Assembly: GCF_016887565.1 (NCBI RefSeq)
Contig: NZ_CP069396.1
Span: 12,568,001 to 12,632,000, forward strand
Length of the DNA: 64,000 bases
Source: Archangium violaceum
GTDB taxonomy: Bacteria > Myxococcota > Myxococcia > Myxococcales > Myxococcaceae
Direction: 5' to 3'
This document shows, piece after piece, positions 53,800-62,414 of this stretch. The translations under genes and the position numbers were made by a program. Below the pieces are notes generated by a model. That model did not search any database, was not told the DNA's origin, and worked only from the letters and a program-made list of their open reading frames with translations. The stretch's first letter is position 1; every line of letters begins with the position of its first letter.

Positions 53800-55155
53800 A
53801 TGCGATTCCCCGCGCTCTACCTCGCCCTGCTGCTGACGACAACCGCCGCGGCCAAGCCACAGGCCCCAAATCCCATCTCCCCCACCCGTTCACGCAGCCT
53901 GGAAACCGAGCTGCTGCGAGCGGTACGCGAGGTGGGCTTCGACCAGGTGCGCGACTGGAGACACAAAGGCGAGCGCATCGCGCACATGCCGAACGTGGAC
54001 GTAGCGGTCATCGAGCTGGACGCTGAGGGTCGGCCAGTGGCGGCGGCGAACGTGCTGCTGTCGAGGGACTACCCGAAGGGCCGGGCGGTGCCCATCGAGG
54101 CGCGGACCCTGGGGACGAAGGCGGTGCGCTTCACGAAGTGGGACCTGGAGCGCTGGGACGGCAAGAAGGGCTGGGCGGACGCACCGGCGGAGGACGATCT
54201 GGTACCGAGGCGGACGAAAGCGCCCATGCGCTTCATGGCGCCCTACCCCGCGTCACTCTTCAAGATCCTCATCGCGTACCGGGTGCTGCGGCTGGTGGAC
54301 CGAGGGGAGCTGACGCTGGACACGCCGTATCGCTTCATGAGGGACACGGAGGACAAGGGCGAGCGGCGACTGCGGGGCTGGCTGGAACCGATGATCGTCG
54401 AGTCGGACAACGGCTCGACGGAGGCGCTGGTGAAGCTGCTGCACGAGCGGGGGGCGATGGAGGGATTGAACGCGGAGTACGCGGCACTGGGGTTGGGGAC
54501 GCTGCAGGTGAACGGGACGTCACCGGTGACGGGGAGGAACTGGCAGCCGGGGAGCATCCACATGACGGCGCTGGACACGGCGAAGCTGTTCCTGCTCATC
54601 GAGGGAGGACCGGGAGTGCTGTGGAGGACGCCGGAGGGGCGCGAGGTGAAGGCGACCGAGCTGTCCGAAGCGTCGAGGACGTTCCTGAAGAGACTGCTGG
54701 CGGACCAGGGGTACGCGGAGGGCCTGAGCTCGACGCTGGTGTGCGGAGACGCGAATGCGCGGCCGGGGCTACCGGTGGCGGTGCCGGCGAGGTGGCTGGC
54801 GGAGGACGGGGCGGCGACGGTGGGGAGCACGGCATTCAAACGGGACACGCGGCCGTGCAACGCGGTGGCGGAGGTGGAGTTCCTGCACAAGACGGGGCAG
54901 ACGGAGAACTACGGGAGCGACGCGGGAATCGTGCGGGCGCTGCCGGGCAAGGAGCCCAGGCACTACGTCATCGCGTTCCTGTCGAACCTGGGCTACCGCT
55001 ACTACGACGAGGGTGTCGCGAGCACGGCGAACTTCGAGGACGAGGAGAACGGCTTTCCGGGGACTGTGACGGCGATCGGCTTCACACAGAGCATCGCGGA
55101 GTTGGGTCGCCACATCGACGAGGCAATCAAGCGGCGGGGTCTTGTGAAGCAGTAG
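53800..55155 (+). CDS. Secreted class A beta-lactamase-fold serine hydrolase
   Basis: 451 aa. N-terminal signal-like MRFPALYLALLLTTTAAA. Motifs of class A enzymes: SLFK (Ser152, Lys155), SDN (202-204), and KTG in LHKTGQTEN. The family usually has 260-300 residues, so a large N-terminal insert (residues about 30-140) is present. Nucleophile and general base positions are intact; a beta-lactamase or a D,D-peptidase-like hydrolase are both possible. ATG 53800 with GGAG about 9 nt upstream. Sequence is notably GC-uniform and repeats the GGCGGAGG pattern. Gap of 136 nt to the next gene. Confidence 0.8.
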   Translation: MRFPALYLALLLTTTAAAKPQAPNPISPTRSRSLETELLRAVREVGFDQVRDWRHKGERIAHMPNVDVAVIELDAEGRPVAAANVLLSRDYPKGRAVPIEARTLGTKAVRFTKWDLERWDGKKGWADAPAEDDLVPRRTKAPMRFMAPYPASLFKILIAYRVLRLVDRGELTLDTPYRFMRDTEDKGERRLRGWLEPMIVESDNGSTEALVKLLHERGAMEGLNAEYAALGLGTLQVNGTSPVTGRNWQPGSIHMTALDTAKLFLLIEGGPGVLWRTPEGREVKATELSEASRTFLKRLLADQGYAEGLSSTLVCGDANARPGLPVAVPARWLAEDGAATVGSTAFKRDTRPCNAVAEVEFLHKTGQTENYGSDAGIVRALPGKEPRHYVIAFLSNLGYRYYDEGVASTANFEDEENGFPGTVTAIGFTQSIAELGRHIDEAIKRRGLVKQ

Positions 55156-55291
55156 CCCTAAGGGAAGAGCAGCCAACGAGGAGGCATTGCTCCAAAACCC
55201 CACCGCAGCAGTCACCTCGCGGGACATGACGATTCGGGTTGTCATGAGGAGTGAGACTCGGCTATCTGGCCTGTCGAGGCAGGAGGGAGCC

Positions 55292-55759
55292 ATGGACGAG
55301 GAGTCACTCCGAAGGAAACTGGCCGCCATCGAGTCACTCTTCGCCGGGGCAGCAACCTCGGGAGAGAGGGAGGCAGCTGAAGCCGCGCGTGAACGCATCC
55401 TCGCCAGGTTGAAGGCCGCCACCGAGGCGCAGCCCGCAGTGGAGTACAAGTTCTCGCTGGGGGACGAATGGCAGCGCAGGCTGTTCGTGGCCCTGTTACG
55501 CCGGTATGGCCTGGAGCCCTACCGTTACCGGGGGCAGCGACACACCACCGTCATGGTGCGGGTGCCCAAACGTTTCGTCGACGAGACACTCTGGCCTCAA
55601 TACCAGCAGCTCGCCGCAACCCTGCGTGGCTGGTTGGACGAAGTGGCCGAGCGAGTCATCCGTGAGGTGCTTCAAGCGGAAGGAGGCGGCGTCGAGGAGA
55701 AGACAGCCAGACCCCAGTTGGGACCTGGTGGAAGCGGGCCAGCAACACCTTCTGTTTGA
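55292..55759 (+). CDS. Hypothetical protein, DUF2786-like N terminus
   Basis: 155 aa. Helical start ESLRRKLAAIESLFAGAATS then GEREAAEAARERILARL, the pattern of DUF2786 zinc-less helical modules often found in phage-like proteins, followed by LPYRYRGQRHTTVMVRVPKRF with a long helix. Function unknown. ATG 55292 has AGGAGGGAGC about 8 nt upstream, so start is sure. Convergent with the quinone oxidoreductase gene. Confidence 0.65.
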   Translation: MDEESLRRKLAAIESLFAGAATSGEREAAEAARERILARLKAATEAQPAVEYKFSLGDEWQRRLFVALLRRYGLEPYRYRGQRHTTVMVRVPKRFVDETLWPQYQQLAATLRGWLDEVAERVIREVLQAEGGGVEEKTARPQLGPGGSGPATPSV

Positions 55760-55769
55760 ACACATCACA

Positions 55770-56801
55770 TTACGGCACCAGCACGAGCTTGCCCACGGTG
55801 GAACCCGACTCCAGCGCGCGGTGCGCCTCGGCGACGCGGTCGAGTGCGAACCGGGTGACGGGCGGCGCGGTGATGCGGCCCTCGTCCACCCACGCGAGCA
55901 ACCGCCCCATGGCCTCGGCGAGCACGTCCCGCTGCTCGAAGAGATAGGACAGGTTGAAGGCCATCACGCTCGCGTTCTCGTTGGTGAGCGAGAGCGGGTC
56001 GAAGCGGGGAGTGCGCAGGAAGTCCGCGGCGAGCTTCATCCAGTTGGGCCGCCCGCCCTCGCGCGGCAGCATGGAGTGGAAGCCGTAGATGACGAGCTTG
56101 CCCGGGCGGGCGAGGTGCTTGTAGCTCTCGCGGAGCGTCGAGACGCCATTGGCATCGAGCACCACGTCATAGCCACGGGGAGCGGCCCGCTCGGCGGCGC
56201 GCCAGAGATCCTCGCGGCTCTTGTCGATGACGACCTCCGCGCCGAGGGCCCGCGCCGTCTCCACCTTGTGACTGGAACCGACGACGCCCACGCTACGGCA
56301 GCCGGCGATGCGCCCCAGTTGCAGCAGCGCCCCGCCCACACCGCCCGCCGCCGAGTGCACGAGCAACGTATTCCCCGGGCGTGGGTGGGCCAGTTCGAAG
56401 AGGGCGTAGTACGCGGTGAGGAAGACGGTGGGAAAGCCAGCGGCCTGGGCCATGTCGAAGCGCGCGGGCAGCGAGAACACCTGGTGCCGGGGCACGGCGA
56501 CATGGGTGGAGTAACCCCCGAAGAGGGTAACACCGAACACCCGGGCACCCGGCGTCAGGTCCGTGACGGCCGAGCCCACCGAGGACACGGTGCCAGCGAA
56601 CTCGAAGCCCGGGGTGATGGGCCAGCCAACGTACTCCTTCGCCGAGGCATACAGTCCCATGCGGATGACACAGTCGGCGTAGTTGACGCCGATGGCCTCC
56701 GTGGTGACGACAACCTCATCGGGAGCGGGAAGTGGGTCCGGCTGCGTCTGGAGCGTGAGCCGGTCGTAACCACCGGCACGGGGAATGACCACCTTGCGCA
56801 T
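55770..56801 (-). CDS. Quinone oxidoreductase (VAT-1/zeta-crystallin-like MDR)
   Basis: 343 aa medium-chain reductase. RKVVIPRAGGYDRLTLQ, GVNYADCVIRMG, VHSAAGGVGGALLQLGRIAG nucleotide-binding motif. No zinc-ligand cluster, so zeta-crystallin rather than alcohol dehydrogenase type. NADPH-dependent reduction of quinones or reactive enones is expected. M at 56801 chosen from the family start; weak ribosome site. A perfect 25-bp palindrome lies 74 nt upstream, so TetR-type regulation is likely; no such regulator gene is adjacent. Confidence 0.87.
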   Translation of the reverse strand: MRKVVIPRAGGYDRLTLQTQPDPLPAPDEVVVTTEAIGVNYADCVIRMGLYASAKEYVGWPITPGFEFAGTVSSVGSAVTDLTPGARVFGVTLFGGYSTHVAVPRHQVFSLPARFDMAQAAGFPTVFLTAYYALFELAHPRPGNTLLVHSAAGGVGGALLQLGRIAGCRSVGVVGSSHKVETARALGAEVVIDKSREDLWRAAERAAPRGYDVVLDANGVSTLRESYKHLARPGKLVIYGFHSMLPREGGRPNWMKLAADFLRTPRFDPLSLTNENASVMAFNLSYLFEQRDVLAEAMGRLLAWVDEGRITAPPVTRFALDRVAEAHRALESGSTVGKLVLVP

Positions 56802-56874
56802 GGTCCAGACATACCCCTCCCCTCGCTCGCCGGACTCCTGAAAAGAGGGGGACCTCCCGGGCGCGCTTTTCCTC

Positions 56875-56899
56875 AACTGGTCTGACTGTCAGACCAGTT
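56875..56899. promoter_or_regulatory. Perfect 25-bp palindrome, TetR-type operator candidate
   Basis: AACTGGTCTGAC-T-GTCAGACCAGTT, 12-bp arms. It lies 74 nt before the quinone oxidoreductase start (minus strand) and 34 nt past the coiled-coil gene stop. The TGGTCTGACnGTCAGACCA core is a classic TetR-family operator look. Confidence 0.65.
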
Positions 56900-56932
56900 C
56901 GCGCGAAGCGCGACCGGACCCCCGACCTTCGC

Positions 56933-57961
56933 TCAGCCCTGGGTGCCCGACCCGCCATCGTCGAACGGAAGCGCCACGGTGGCGGAAGTCCCGGCCTCCT
57001 GCTGCTCGGTCACGGGAGCTGACGTCGCGACGGCCTCTTCATCGAACGGAAGCGCCACGGGCTGTGCCACCTGCCCCTGGGCGGCAATGGGAGACGGCTC
57101 ACCCTGGGCCCGCGCGGACACCGGAGCCTCCGCTCCGCCCTCGGCCACGGATACACCCTGTTCCACGGGAGTCGGAACGGCCGCCTGCTCCGCGACAATC
57201 ACAGAAGGCTCGCCCGCCACCGGCTCCGCCGCACTCGAGCCCGCGACCTCGGCGGCCAGCTCGGGCACCAGGTGGGCGATGTCATCCAGACTGGCGAGGA
57301 ACGAGTCCCCTCCTGAGTCTCCGAGGCCCGCCCCGCCCTCCTCCAGATTCGCGATGTCATCCAGGCTGGCGAAGAACGTCTCCGCGCCAGGGTCGCTGTA
57401 AGCCTCCTCGGCTTCCTCGATGCCGTAGGACTCCTCGACGCCGCCCGCCTCCTCGAGCTCCGACTGGAGCGCGGAGAGCTCCGCCTGCATCCAGTCGTCC
57501 TCCCCGGCGACGGCGTCGGACCCCGCCTTCACGGCAGCCGCCTCGGCCTGCTCCGCCGCGACACGCTCCGCCCGGGCCATCGCCGCGTACGCACTCGCCC
57601 GCGCCAGCTGCGCGAGCAGGACGCCCGAACCCGCCTCGGCGCCCGGGAGCAGGTCCTTCTTCGCGTCCGCGCCTCCCTTCAGGTCCACGAGCTCGCGCTG
57701 GGTGGTCTCGTATCCATCGGCGAGCGTCAGCTTCGCGCGCAGCTCCGTGCTCTGGCGCTCCTGCGCGGCGCGCTCCGCCTCGAGTGCCTCCAGCTCGGCC
57801 TGGTGCTGGGCATTGAGTGCCTCCAGCACCTCCTCCTCGGACTTCGGCTCCGTGTCCTCGGTGCCGATGGGCTTCTCGACGGCATCGACGCGCCGCTGCC
57901 CCTGGATGAGGCCAGGGGTCTGGACGAAGGGGTTGAAGCTTCCAATCCTCCGGATGCTCAT
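56933..57961 (-). CDS. Acidic coiled-coil protein with repeated short motifs
   Basis: 342 aa, not recognised. The opening is MSIRRIGSFNPFVQTPG; residues about 45-150 are coiled coil (EEVLEALNAQHQAELEALEA). Two copies of a (F/L)-LASLDDIA-x-L motif: FFASLDDIANL and FLASLDDIAHL, and two VALPFD copies near the C terminus. The middle is Ala/Glu/Pro/Val rich and disordered. Repeated short motifs in a disordered tail suggest a scaffold that binds the same partner several times. ATG 57961 with GTGAGGA 8-10 nt upstream; ends near the palindrome. Confidence 0.65.
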   Translation of the reverse strand: MSIRRIGSFNPFVQTPGLIQGQRRVDAVEKPIGTEDTEPKSEEEVLEALNAQHQAELEALEAERAAQERQSTELRAKLTLADGYETTQRELVDLKGGADAKKDLLPGAEAGSGVLLAQLARASAYAAMARAERVAAEQAEAAAVKAGSDAVAGEDDWMQAELSALQSELEEAGGVEESYGIEEAEEAYSDPGAETFFASLDDIANLEEGGAGLGDSGGDSFLASLDDIAHLVPELAAEVAGSSAAEPVAGEPSVIVAEQAAVPTPVEQGVSVAEGGAEAPVSARAQGEPSPIAAQGQVAQPVALPFDEEAVATSAPVTEQQEAGTSATVALPFDDGGSGTQG

Positions 57962-58093
57962 GGACGGGTCCTCACTGGGCACACGGCGGGTGCCTCGTTC
58001 AGGGATTGTCGCAGCAAGACGGCCCGGGTTGCGACCCCCCCTGAAAAACGTAGGCTTCCCCTACCCACACTCCCCGTACATCCGGAGGCCGAG

Positions 58094-59911
58094 ATGTCAT
58101 CCGTGCCCATCCACTACAAGCACAACCTGCGAGACCTGTACTTCAACCTCTTCGAGTTCCTGGACATCGGCCGGACATCCCTGGGCAAGGCGCCCTTTGG
58201 GGACTTCGACGAGACGGCGGCGCGGCAGACGCTGGAGACGTTCGCCGAGGTGTGCCTGAAGGAGATGGCACCGAGCTTCGCCGAGCCCGAGCACAACCCG
58301 CCCCGGCTGGAGGAGGGCACGGTGAAGATGCCTCCGGGGCTCAAGCAGGCGCTGACGGCCTACTACGACGCGGGGATGCACCAGCTGGAGCTGCCGGTGC
58401 CCCTCGGGGGCATGGGGGCACCGCCCTCGCTGGGCTGGGCCGCCTTCGAGCTGGTGGCGGGCGCCAACCCCGCCGTGGCCTTCTTCATGCTGGGCGGCAT
58501 CCTGGCGCGCGTCATCGACAAGCTGGGCTCCGAGGCGCAGAAGAAGCGCTTCCTGCCCACGATGACGGACCGGCGCTGGGTGGGCACCATGGTGCTCACC
58601 GAGCCGGATGCGGGCAGCGACGTGGGCGCGGGACGCACCAAGGCACGCCAGGCGGCGGACGGCACCTGGGAGCTCGAGGGCGTGAAGCGCTTCATCACCA
58701 GCGCGGAGGCGGACATCGCGGAGAACATCGTCCACATGGTGCTGGCGCGGCCCGAGGGCGCGGGCCCCGGGACCAAGGGCCTCTCGCTCTTCATCGTCCC
58801 CAAGTACTGGGTGGAAGAGGACGGGAGCCTGGGCGAGCGCAACGGCGTGGTGTGCACGAAGCTCGAGGAGAAGATGGGGCTGAAGGGCTCGGTGACGTGC
58901 GAGCTGACCTTCGGTGACGGCAGGCCCGCGCGCGGGCTGCTGCTGGGCGAGGTGCACGACGGCATCCGCCAGATGTTCCACATCATCGAGCAGGCACGCA
59001 TGGCCATCGGCATCAAGTCCATGGCCACGCTGTCCACCGCGTACCTCAACGCGCTGGAGTTCACCAAGGAGCGCAAGCAGGGCGCGGACCTGATGAACGC
59101 GCGCGACGCCAAGGCCCCGCGCGTCACCATCCTCCAGCACCCGGACGTGCGGCGGATGCTCATGGCGCAGAAGGCACATGCCGAGGGCATGCGGGCCCTC
59201 TGCCTCTTCGCCGCCTCCATCCAGGACCAGGTCTCCATCAAGGGCGGGCACCGGGCGCTGGAGGCCGCCGAGGACGACGCGCTCAACGACCTGCTGCTGC
59301 CCCTGGTGAAGGGCTACTGCTCGGAGAAGGCCTACGAGCTGCTGGCGCTGTCGCTGCAGTGCCTGGGCGGCTCGGGGTACCTGAAGGACTACCCGATGGA
59401 GCAGTACATCCGGGACCAGAAGATCGACACGCTCTACGAGGGCACCACGCACATCCAGGCGCTCGACCTGCTGATGCGCAAGGTGGCGCGCGATGGCGGG
59501 GCCACGCTGCAGCGGCTGCTCGGGCAGGTGCGCGCGACGGTGGAGTCGAACGAGGGCGGCGAGGAGCTGAAGGCCGAGCGCGAGGCGCTGGGCCGTGCGC
59601 TCTCCGACACGGAGACGATGCTCGGCACGCTGATGGGGAAGCTGGGCGAGTCCGTCTACCACGTGGGCCTGCAGGGCAACCGGGTGCTGATGGCACTGGC
59701 GGAGCTCATCATCGGCTGGCTGCTGGTGCGGCACGCGGCGGTGGCCCAGGAGCGCGTGAAGGACAACCCGGGCGACAAGGCCTTCTACTCGGGCAAGGTC
59801 GCCAGCGCGCGCTGGTTCTGCCGCGAGGTGCTGCCGGGACTGGCCCATGCCGCGCGCATGGTGGAGCACGGCACGCTGGACCTCATGGAAGTGCCCGAAG
59901 AGGCCTTCTGA
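58094..59911 (+). CDS. Acyl-CoA dehydrogenase, long form
   Basis: 605 aa flavoenzyme. Body motifs: VGTMVLTEPDAGSDVG, KRFITSAEADIAENIVHM, QMFHIIEQARMAIGIKSM and IRDQKIDTLYEGTTHIQALD with the usual catalytic Glu (YEGTTHIQ). The extra C-terminal 170 residues are as in the AcdB/ FadE12-like long acyl-CoA dehydrogenases. It lies divergent from the coiled-coil gene. First step of beta-oxidation. ATG 58094, with GGAGG 5 nt before it. No partner ETF in the window. Confidence 0.93.
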   Translation: MSSVPIHYKHNLRDLYFNLFEFLDIGRTSLGKAPFGDFDETAARQTLETFAEVCLKEMAPSFAEPEHNPPRLEEGTVKMPPGLKQALTAYYDAGMHQLELPVPLGGMGAPPSLGWAAFELVAGANPAVAFFMLGGILARVIDKLGSEAQKKRFLPTMTDRRWVGTMVLTEPDAGSDVGAGRTKARQAADGTWELEGVKRFITSAEADIAENIVHMVLARPEGAGPGTKGLSLFIVPKYWVEEDGSLGERNGVVCTKLEEKMGLKGSVTCELTFGDGRPARGLLLGEVHDGIRQMFHIIEQARMAIGIKSMATLSTAYLNALEFTKERKQGADLMNARDAKAPRVTILQHPDVRRMLMAQKAHAEGMRALCLFAASIQDQVSIKGGHRALEAAEDDALNDLLLPLVKGYCSEKAYELLALSLQCLGGSGYLKDYPMEQYIRDQKIDTLYEGTTHIQALDLLMRKVARDGGATLQRLLGQVRATVESNEGGEELKAEREALGRALSDTETMLGTLMGKLGESVYHVGLQGNRVLMALAELIIGWLLVRHAAVAQERVKDNPGDKAFYSGKVASARWFCREVLPGLAHAARMVEHGTLDLMEVPEEAF

Positions 59912-60019
59912 CTCCCGGGCTGCCTCGCCTGCCTTCATTTCGGACAGGGGGCTGTCGCGCCTCAGGACACCTCGGCGGACTTCTCAAGCTCCCATTTTCC
60001 AAGGGAAAAAGCGCCGGGG

Positions 60020-60036
60020 TGTCAAAACTTTTGACA
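60020..60036. promoter_or_regulatory. Perfect 17-bp palindrome upstream of secreted metalloprotease
   Basis: TGTCAAAA-C-TTTTGACA; the right half contains TTGACA, a consensus -35. It lies 138 nt before the protease start, in the 263-nt gap that otherwise holds no gene. Confidence 0.5.
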
Positions 60037-60174
60037 TTCAACGACATTGACGCATGGAGTCTTGGGGCACCACCGTGCCTCACGAGGGGTCACGCAACAG
60101 GCGGGAATCACTGAGCCATCGGCGCTGGCACGGCGGCTGCTTTGGGAGGGTCCATTCCGTCGAAAGGATCTCCG

Positions 60175-60987
60175 ATGCTCAAGTCTCGTTCCGTCGCGTT
60201 GCTGGCTGGTGTGACCCTCCTTGGAACCGCGTGTGGTGGCTCCGACGAGTCCACGACTCCCGAGCCCATGATGTCGTGGGAGGAGTTCCGCGCGAACGTC
60301 TTCCAGGAGCCCGAGAGCGGCGCCTTCATCTACGCGGGTGACCAGAAGGCGGACAGCGAGCAGGAGCTGCGCGACGCGTACCAGCAGATGGCCAACGGGG
60401 ACGTGGGCCAGCTCGGGGGTGCCCTGGCCGTGTACAGCACGGGCGGCAAGGACATCAAATGGACGGCGAGCCAGGCGCTCAACATCACCTACTGCGTGAG
60501 CACGAAGTTCGGGAGCAACTACAGCAAGGTGGTGAGCTCCATGAACACCGCGACGGGCGCCTGGGAGGGCGCGGCCAAGGTGAACTTCGTCCACGTGTCG
60601 GCGCAGGACAGCAACTGCACCAGCCGTAACGGCAACGTGGTGTTCGACGTGAACCCGGTGAACGTGGGAGGCCAGTACCTGGCGCGCGCGTTCTTCCCGA
60701 ACTCGAGCCGCAACAGCCGCAACGTGCTCATCGACAACTCGGCCTTCCAGCCGAGCGCGCCGGGCCTGGACGGGATTCTGCGGCACGAGCTGGGCCACAC
60801 GCTCGGTTTCCGCCACGAGCACACCCGCCCCGAGGCGGGCGCGTGCTACGAGGACGCGCAGTGGCGTGCGCTGACGCCGTACGACAGCAGCTCGGTGATG
60901 CACTACCCGCAGTGCAACGGCACCAACACGTGGAACCTGACGCTGACGAGCCTGGACAAGCAGGGCGCCGGCATCCTCTACCCGTAA
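60175..60987 (+). CDS. Secreted lipoprotein metalloprotease, metzincin type
   Basis: 270 aa. Signal sequence with lipobox-like LGTAC (Cys20). Zinc motif HELGHTLGFRHEH (His204, Glu205, His208, His214), the extended HExxHxxGxxH of metzincins, and a Met-turn SSVMHYPQC. Astacin or matrixin-like clans both share this; length is short. The propeptide-like acidic stretch follows the signal. Expected to act extracellularly, in keeping with predatory life. ATG 60175 has AAAGGA about 7 nt upstream. Gene ends 72 nt before the convergent VOC gene. Confidence 0.88.
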   Translation: MLKSRSVALLAGVTLLGTACGGSDESTTPEPMMSWEEFRANVFQEPESGAFIYAGDQKADSEQELRDAYQQMANGDVGQLGGALAVYSTGGKDIKWTASQALNITYCVSTKFGSNYSKVVSSMNTATGAWEGAAKVNFVHVSAQDSNCTSRNGNVVFDVNPVNVGGQYLARAFFPNSSRNSRNVLIDNSAFQPSAPGLDGILRHELGHTLGFRHEHTRPEAGACYEDAQWRALTPYDSSSVMHYPQCNGTNTWNLTLTSLDKQGAGILYP

Positions 60988-61058
60988 TCCAGGTGGCGCT
61001 CGCGCCGGGCTGAAGAGGACCACGGGCGGCTCCGGACAGGGGCCGCCCGTCGTCGTCT

Positions 61059-61454
61059 TCACGGAGCGGGGCGGTAGGTGCCGAAGCTCCAGACGTGGCC
61101 CTCGGGGTCACGCGCGGCGTACTCGCGGCTGCCGTAGTCGGTGTCATGGGGCTCCATGACGATGACCGCGCCAGCGGCCCGCGCCCGGGCACAGTGGGCG
61201 TCCGGGTCGCGCACGTGGACGTAGGGGGCCATGGGGCCCGAGCCGCCGAACACGTCTTGCTTGAGGCTGCCCAGCATGAGGATGCCGTTGCCGAAGCGCA
61301 GCTCGGCGTGGGCGATGGTGTCGTTCGGGCCGGGCACCACCATGTGCGACTCGAAGCCAAAGGCCTGGGCCAGCCACTTCAGGGCGGCGGGCGCGTCCTT
61401 GTAGCGCAGGCAGGGGTAGAAGGTTGGGGCGGTCTCGGGACTGGACGAGGTCAT
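61059..61454 (-). CDS. VOC family protein (PhnB-like)
   Basis: 131 aa glyoxalase-fold protein: FYPCLRYKDAPAALKWLAQA, LMLGSLKQDVFGG, APYVHVRDPDAHCARARAAG and SREYAARDPEGHVWSFGTY. The pattern is of the PhnB/YybH-like group; substrate unknown. ATG 61454 (MTSSSPETAPTF). It is last of a same-strand series amidohydrolase-AraC-VOC, 84 nt after the AraC gene. Confidence 0.87.
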   Translation of the reverse strand: MTSSSPETAPTFYPCLRYKDAPAALKWLAQAFGFESHMVVPGPNDTIAHAELRFGNGILMLGSLKQDVFGGSGPMAPYVHVRDPDAHCARARAAGAVIVMEPHDTDYGSREYAARDPEGHVWSFGTYRPAP

Positions 61455-61538
61455 GGCGGTCTCCTGAGGTATCGAGAGGAAACTAAACCCGGGCAGCGCG
61501 ACCGTATTGGACGGATTTGACCTCGGCCCGGGGACGGC

Positions 61539-62411
61539 TCAGACCCCGCTCATTCCCGAGGGGTCCGCCATCCGCTGACGCAGGAACTCCCCGGGGCTGG
61601 AGCCGGTGAACTGGCGGAACTCGCGAATGAAGTGGGCCTGGTCGTAGTAGCCGAGCGAGAGCGCGAGCGAGCCCCAGTCCGGCCTGGCACCGGCCTTCAG
61701 CTGGCGGATGACTCCGTCGAAGCGGCAGATGCGGGAGAACAGCTTGGGCGGCACGCCCACGTGCTCGCGGAAGCGGGCGATGACGTGCTTGTGGCTGTAA
61801 CCGAGCTCCTCGGCGAGCGTGCCCGCCTCCACGCGGCCGCCGGTCTCGACGAGCCGGCGCACGGCCCAGTCGACCCACTCCGGCACCGAGCGCGCCGCCT
61901 GGATGCGGGTGGCGATGAGCCGATCGAGCAGGTCGAAGCGAGCCTCCCAGCCGGGGAGTCCGAGCAGCTGCTCCCGGAGCAGGGGGCCGTCGGAGCCCAT
62001 GACGTCCTCGAGTCCCACCACCCGGTGGGCCAGCTCGTCCATGGGGAGCCCGAAGAACAGACGCCCGCCGAGCGGCGTGAAGTTCACCTGCAGGCCGGAC
62101 ATGGTGCCTGGGGTCTCGGTGAGGGAGTACGTGTCGTGCAGGCCGGCGACGAAGCCAGCGGTGTGCCGCGCCACCAGCGAGCCGTCACGCGAATCGAGCA
62201 GATGCAGGGGCGGCCCGAAGTCGATGATGAGCACGACCTGGGGCGCGGAGAGCTCGCGGCGGCGCAGAGGATGAGGGGTCTTCTCGAAATAGCCGCAGTA
62301 GTCGCGCACATAGCCCGACAGGCGCGGGTCGGGCTGGCCGAGCGCCAGCATCCAACCGCCGTTCGGCGAGTCCTGACGCACGACCTGGACGCGAGGGCTG
62401 GGCGCGAGCAT
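61539..62411 (-). CDS. AraC family transcriptional regulator
   Basis: 290 aa. Cupin-like N-terminal sensor part (VLIIDFGPPLHLLDSRDGSL) and C-terminal double helix-turn-helix (about 190-285): AEELGYSHKHVIARFREHVG, then LALSLGYYDQAHFIREFRQF and FTGSSPGEFLRQR, the AraC hallmark. It lies 3 nt after the amidohydrolase stop, hence translationally coupled, and upstream of VOC. It may regulate this operon; effector unknown. Confidence 0.92.
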   Translation of the reverse strand: MLAPSPRVQVVRQDSPNGGWMLALGQPDPRLSGYVRDYCGYFEKTPHPLRRRELSAPQVVLIIDFGPPLHLLDSRDGSLVARHTAGFVAGLHDTYSLTETPGTMSGLQVNFTPLGGRLFFGLPMDELAHRVVGLEDVMGSDGPLLREQLLGLPGWEARFDLLDRLIATRIQAARSVPEWVDWAVRRLVETGGRVEAGTLAEELGYSHKHVIARFREHVGVPPKLFSRICRFDGVIRQLKAGARPDWGSLALSLGYYDQAHFIREFRQFTGSSPGEFLRQRMADPSGMSGV

Positions 62412-62414
62412 GTC

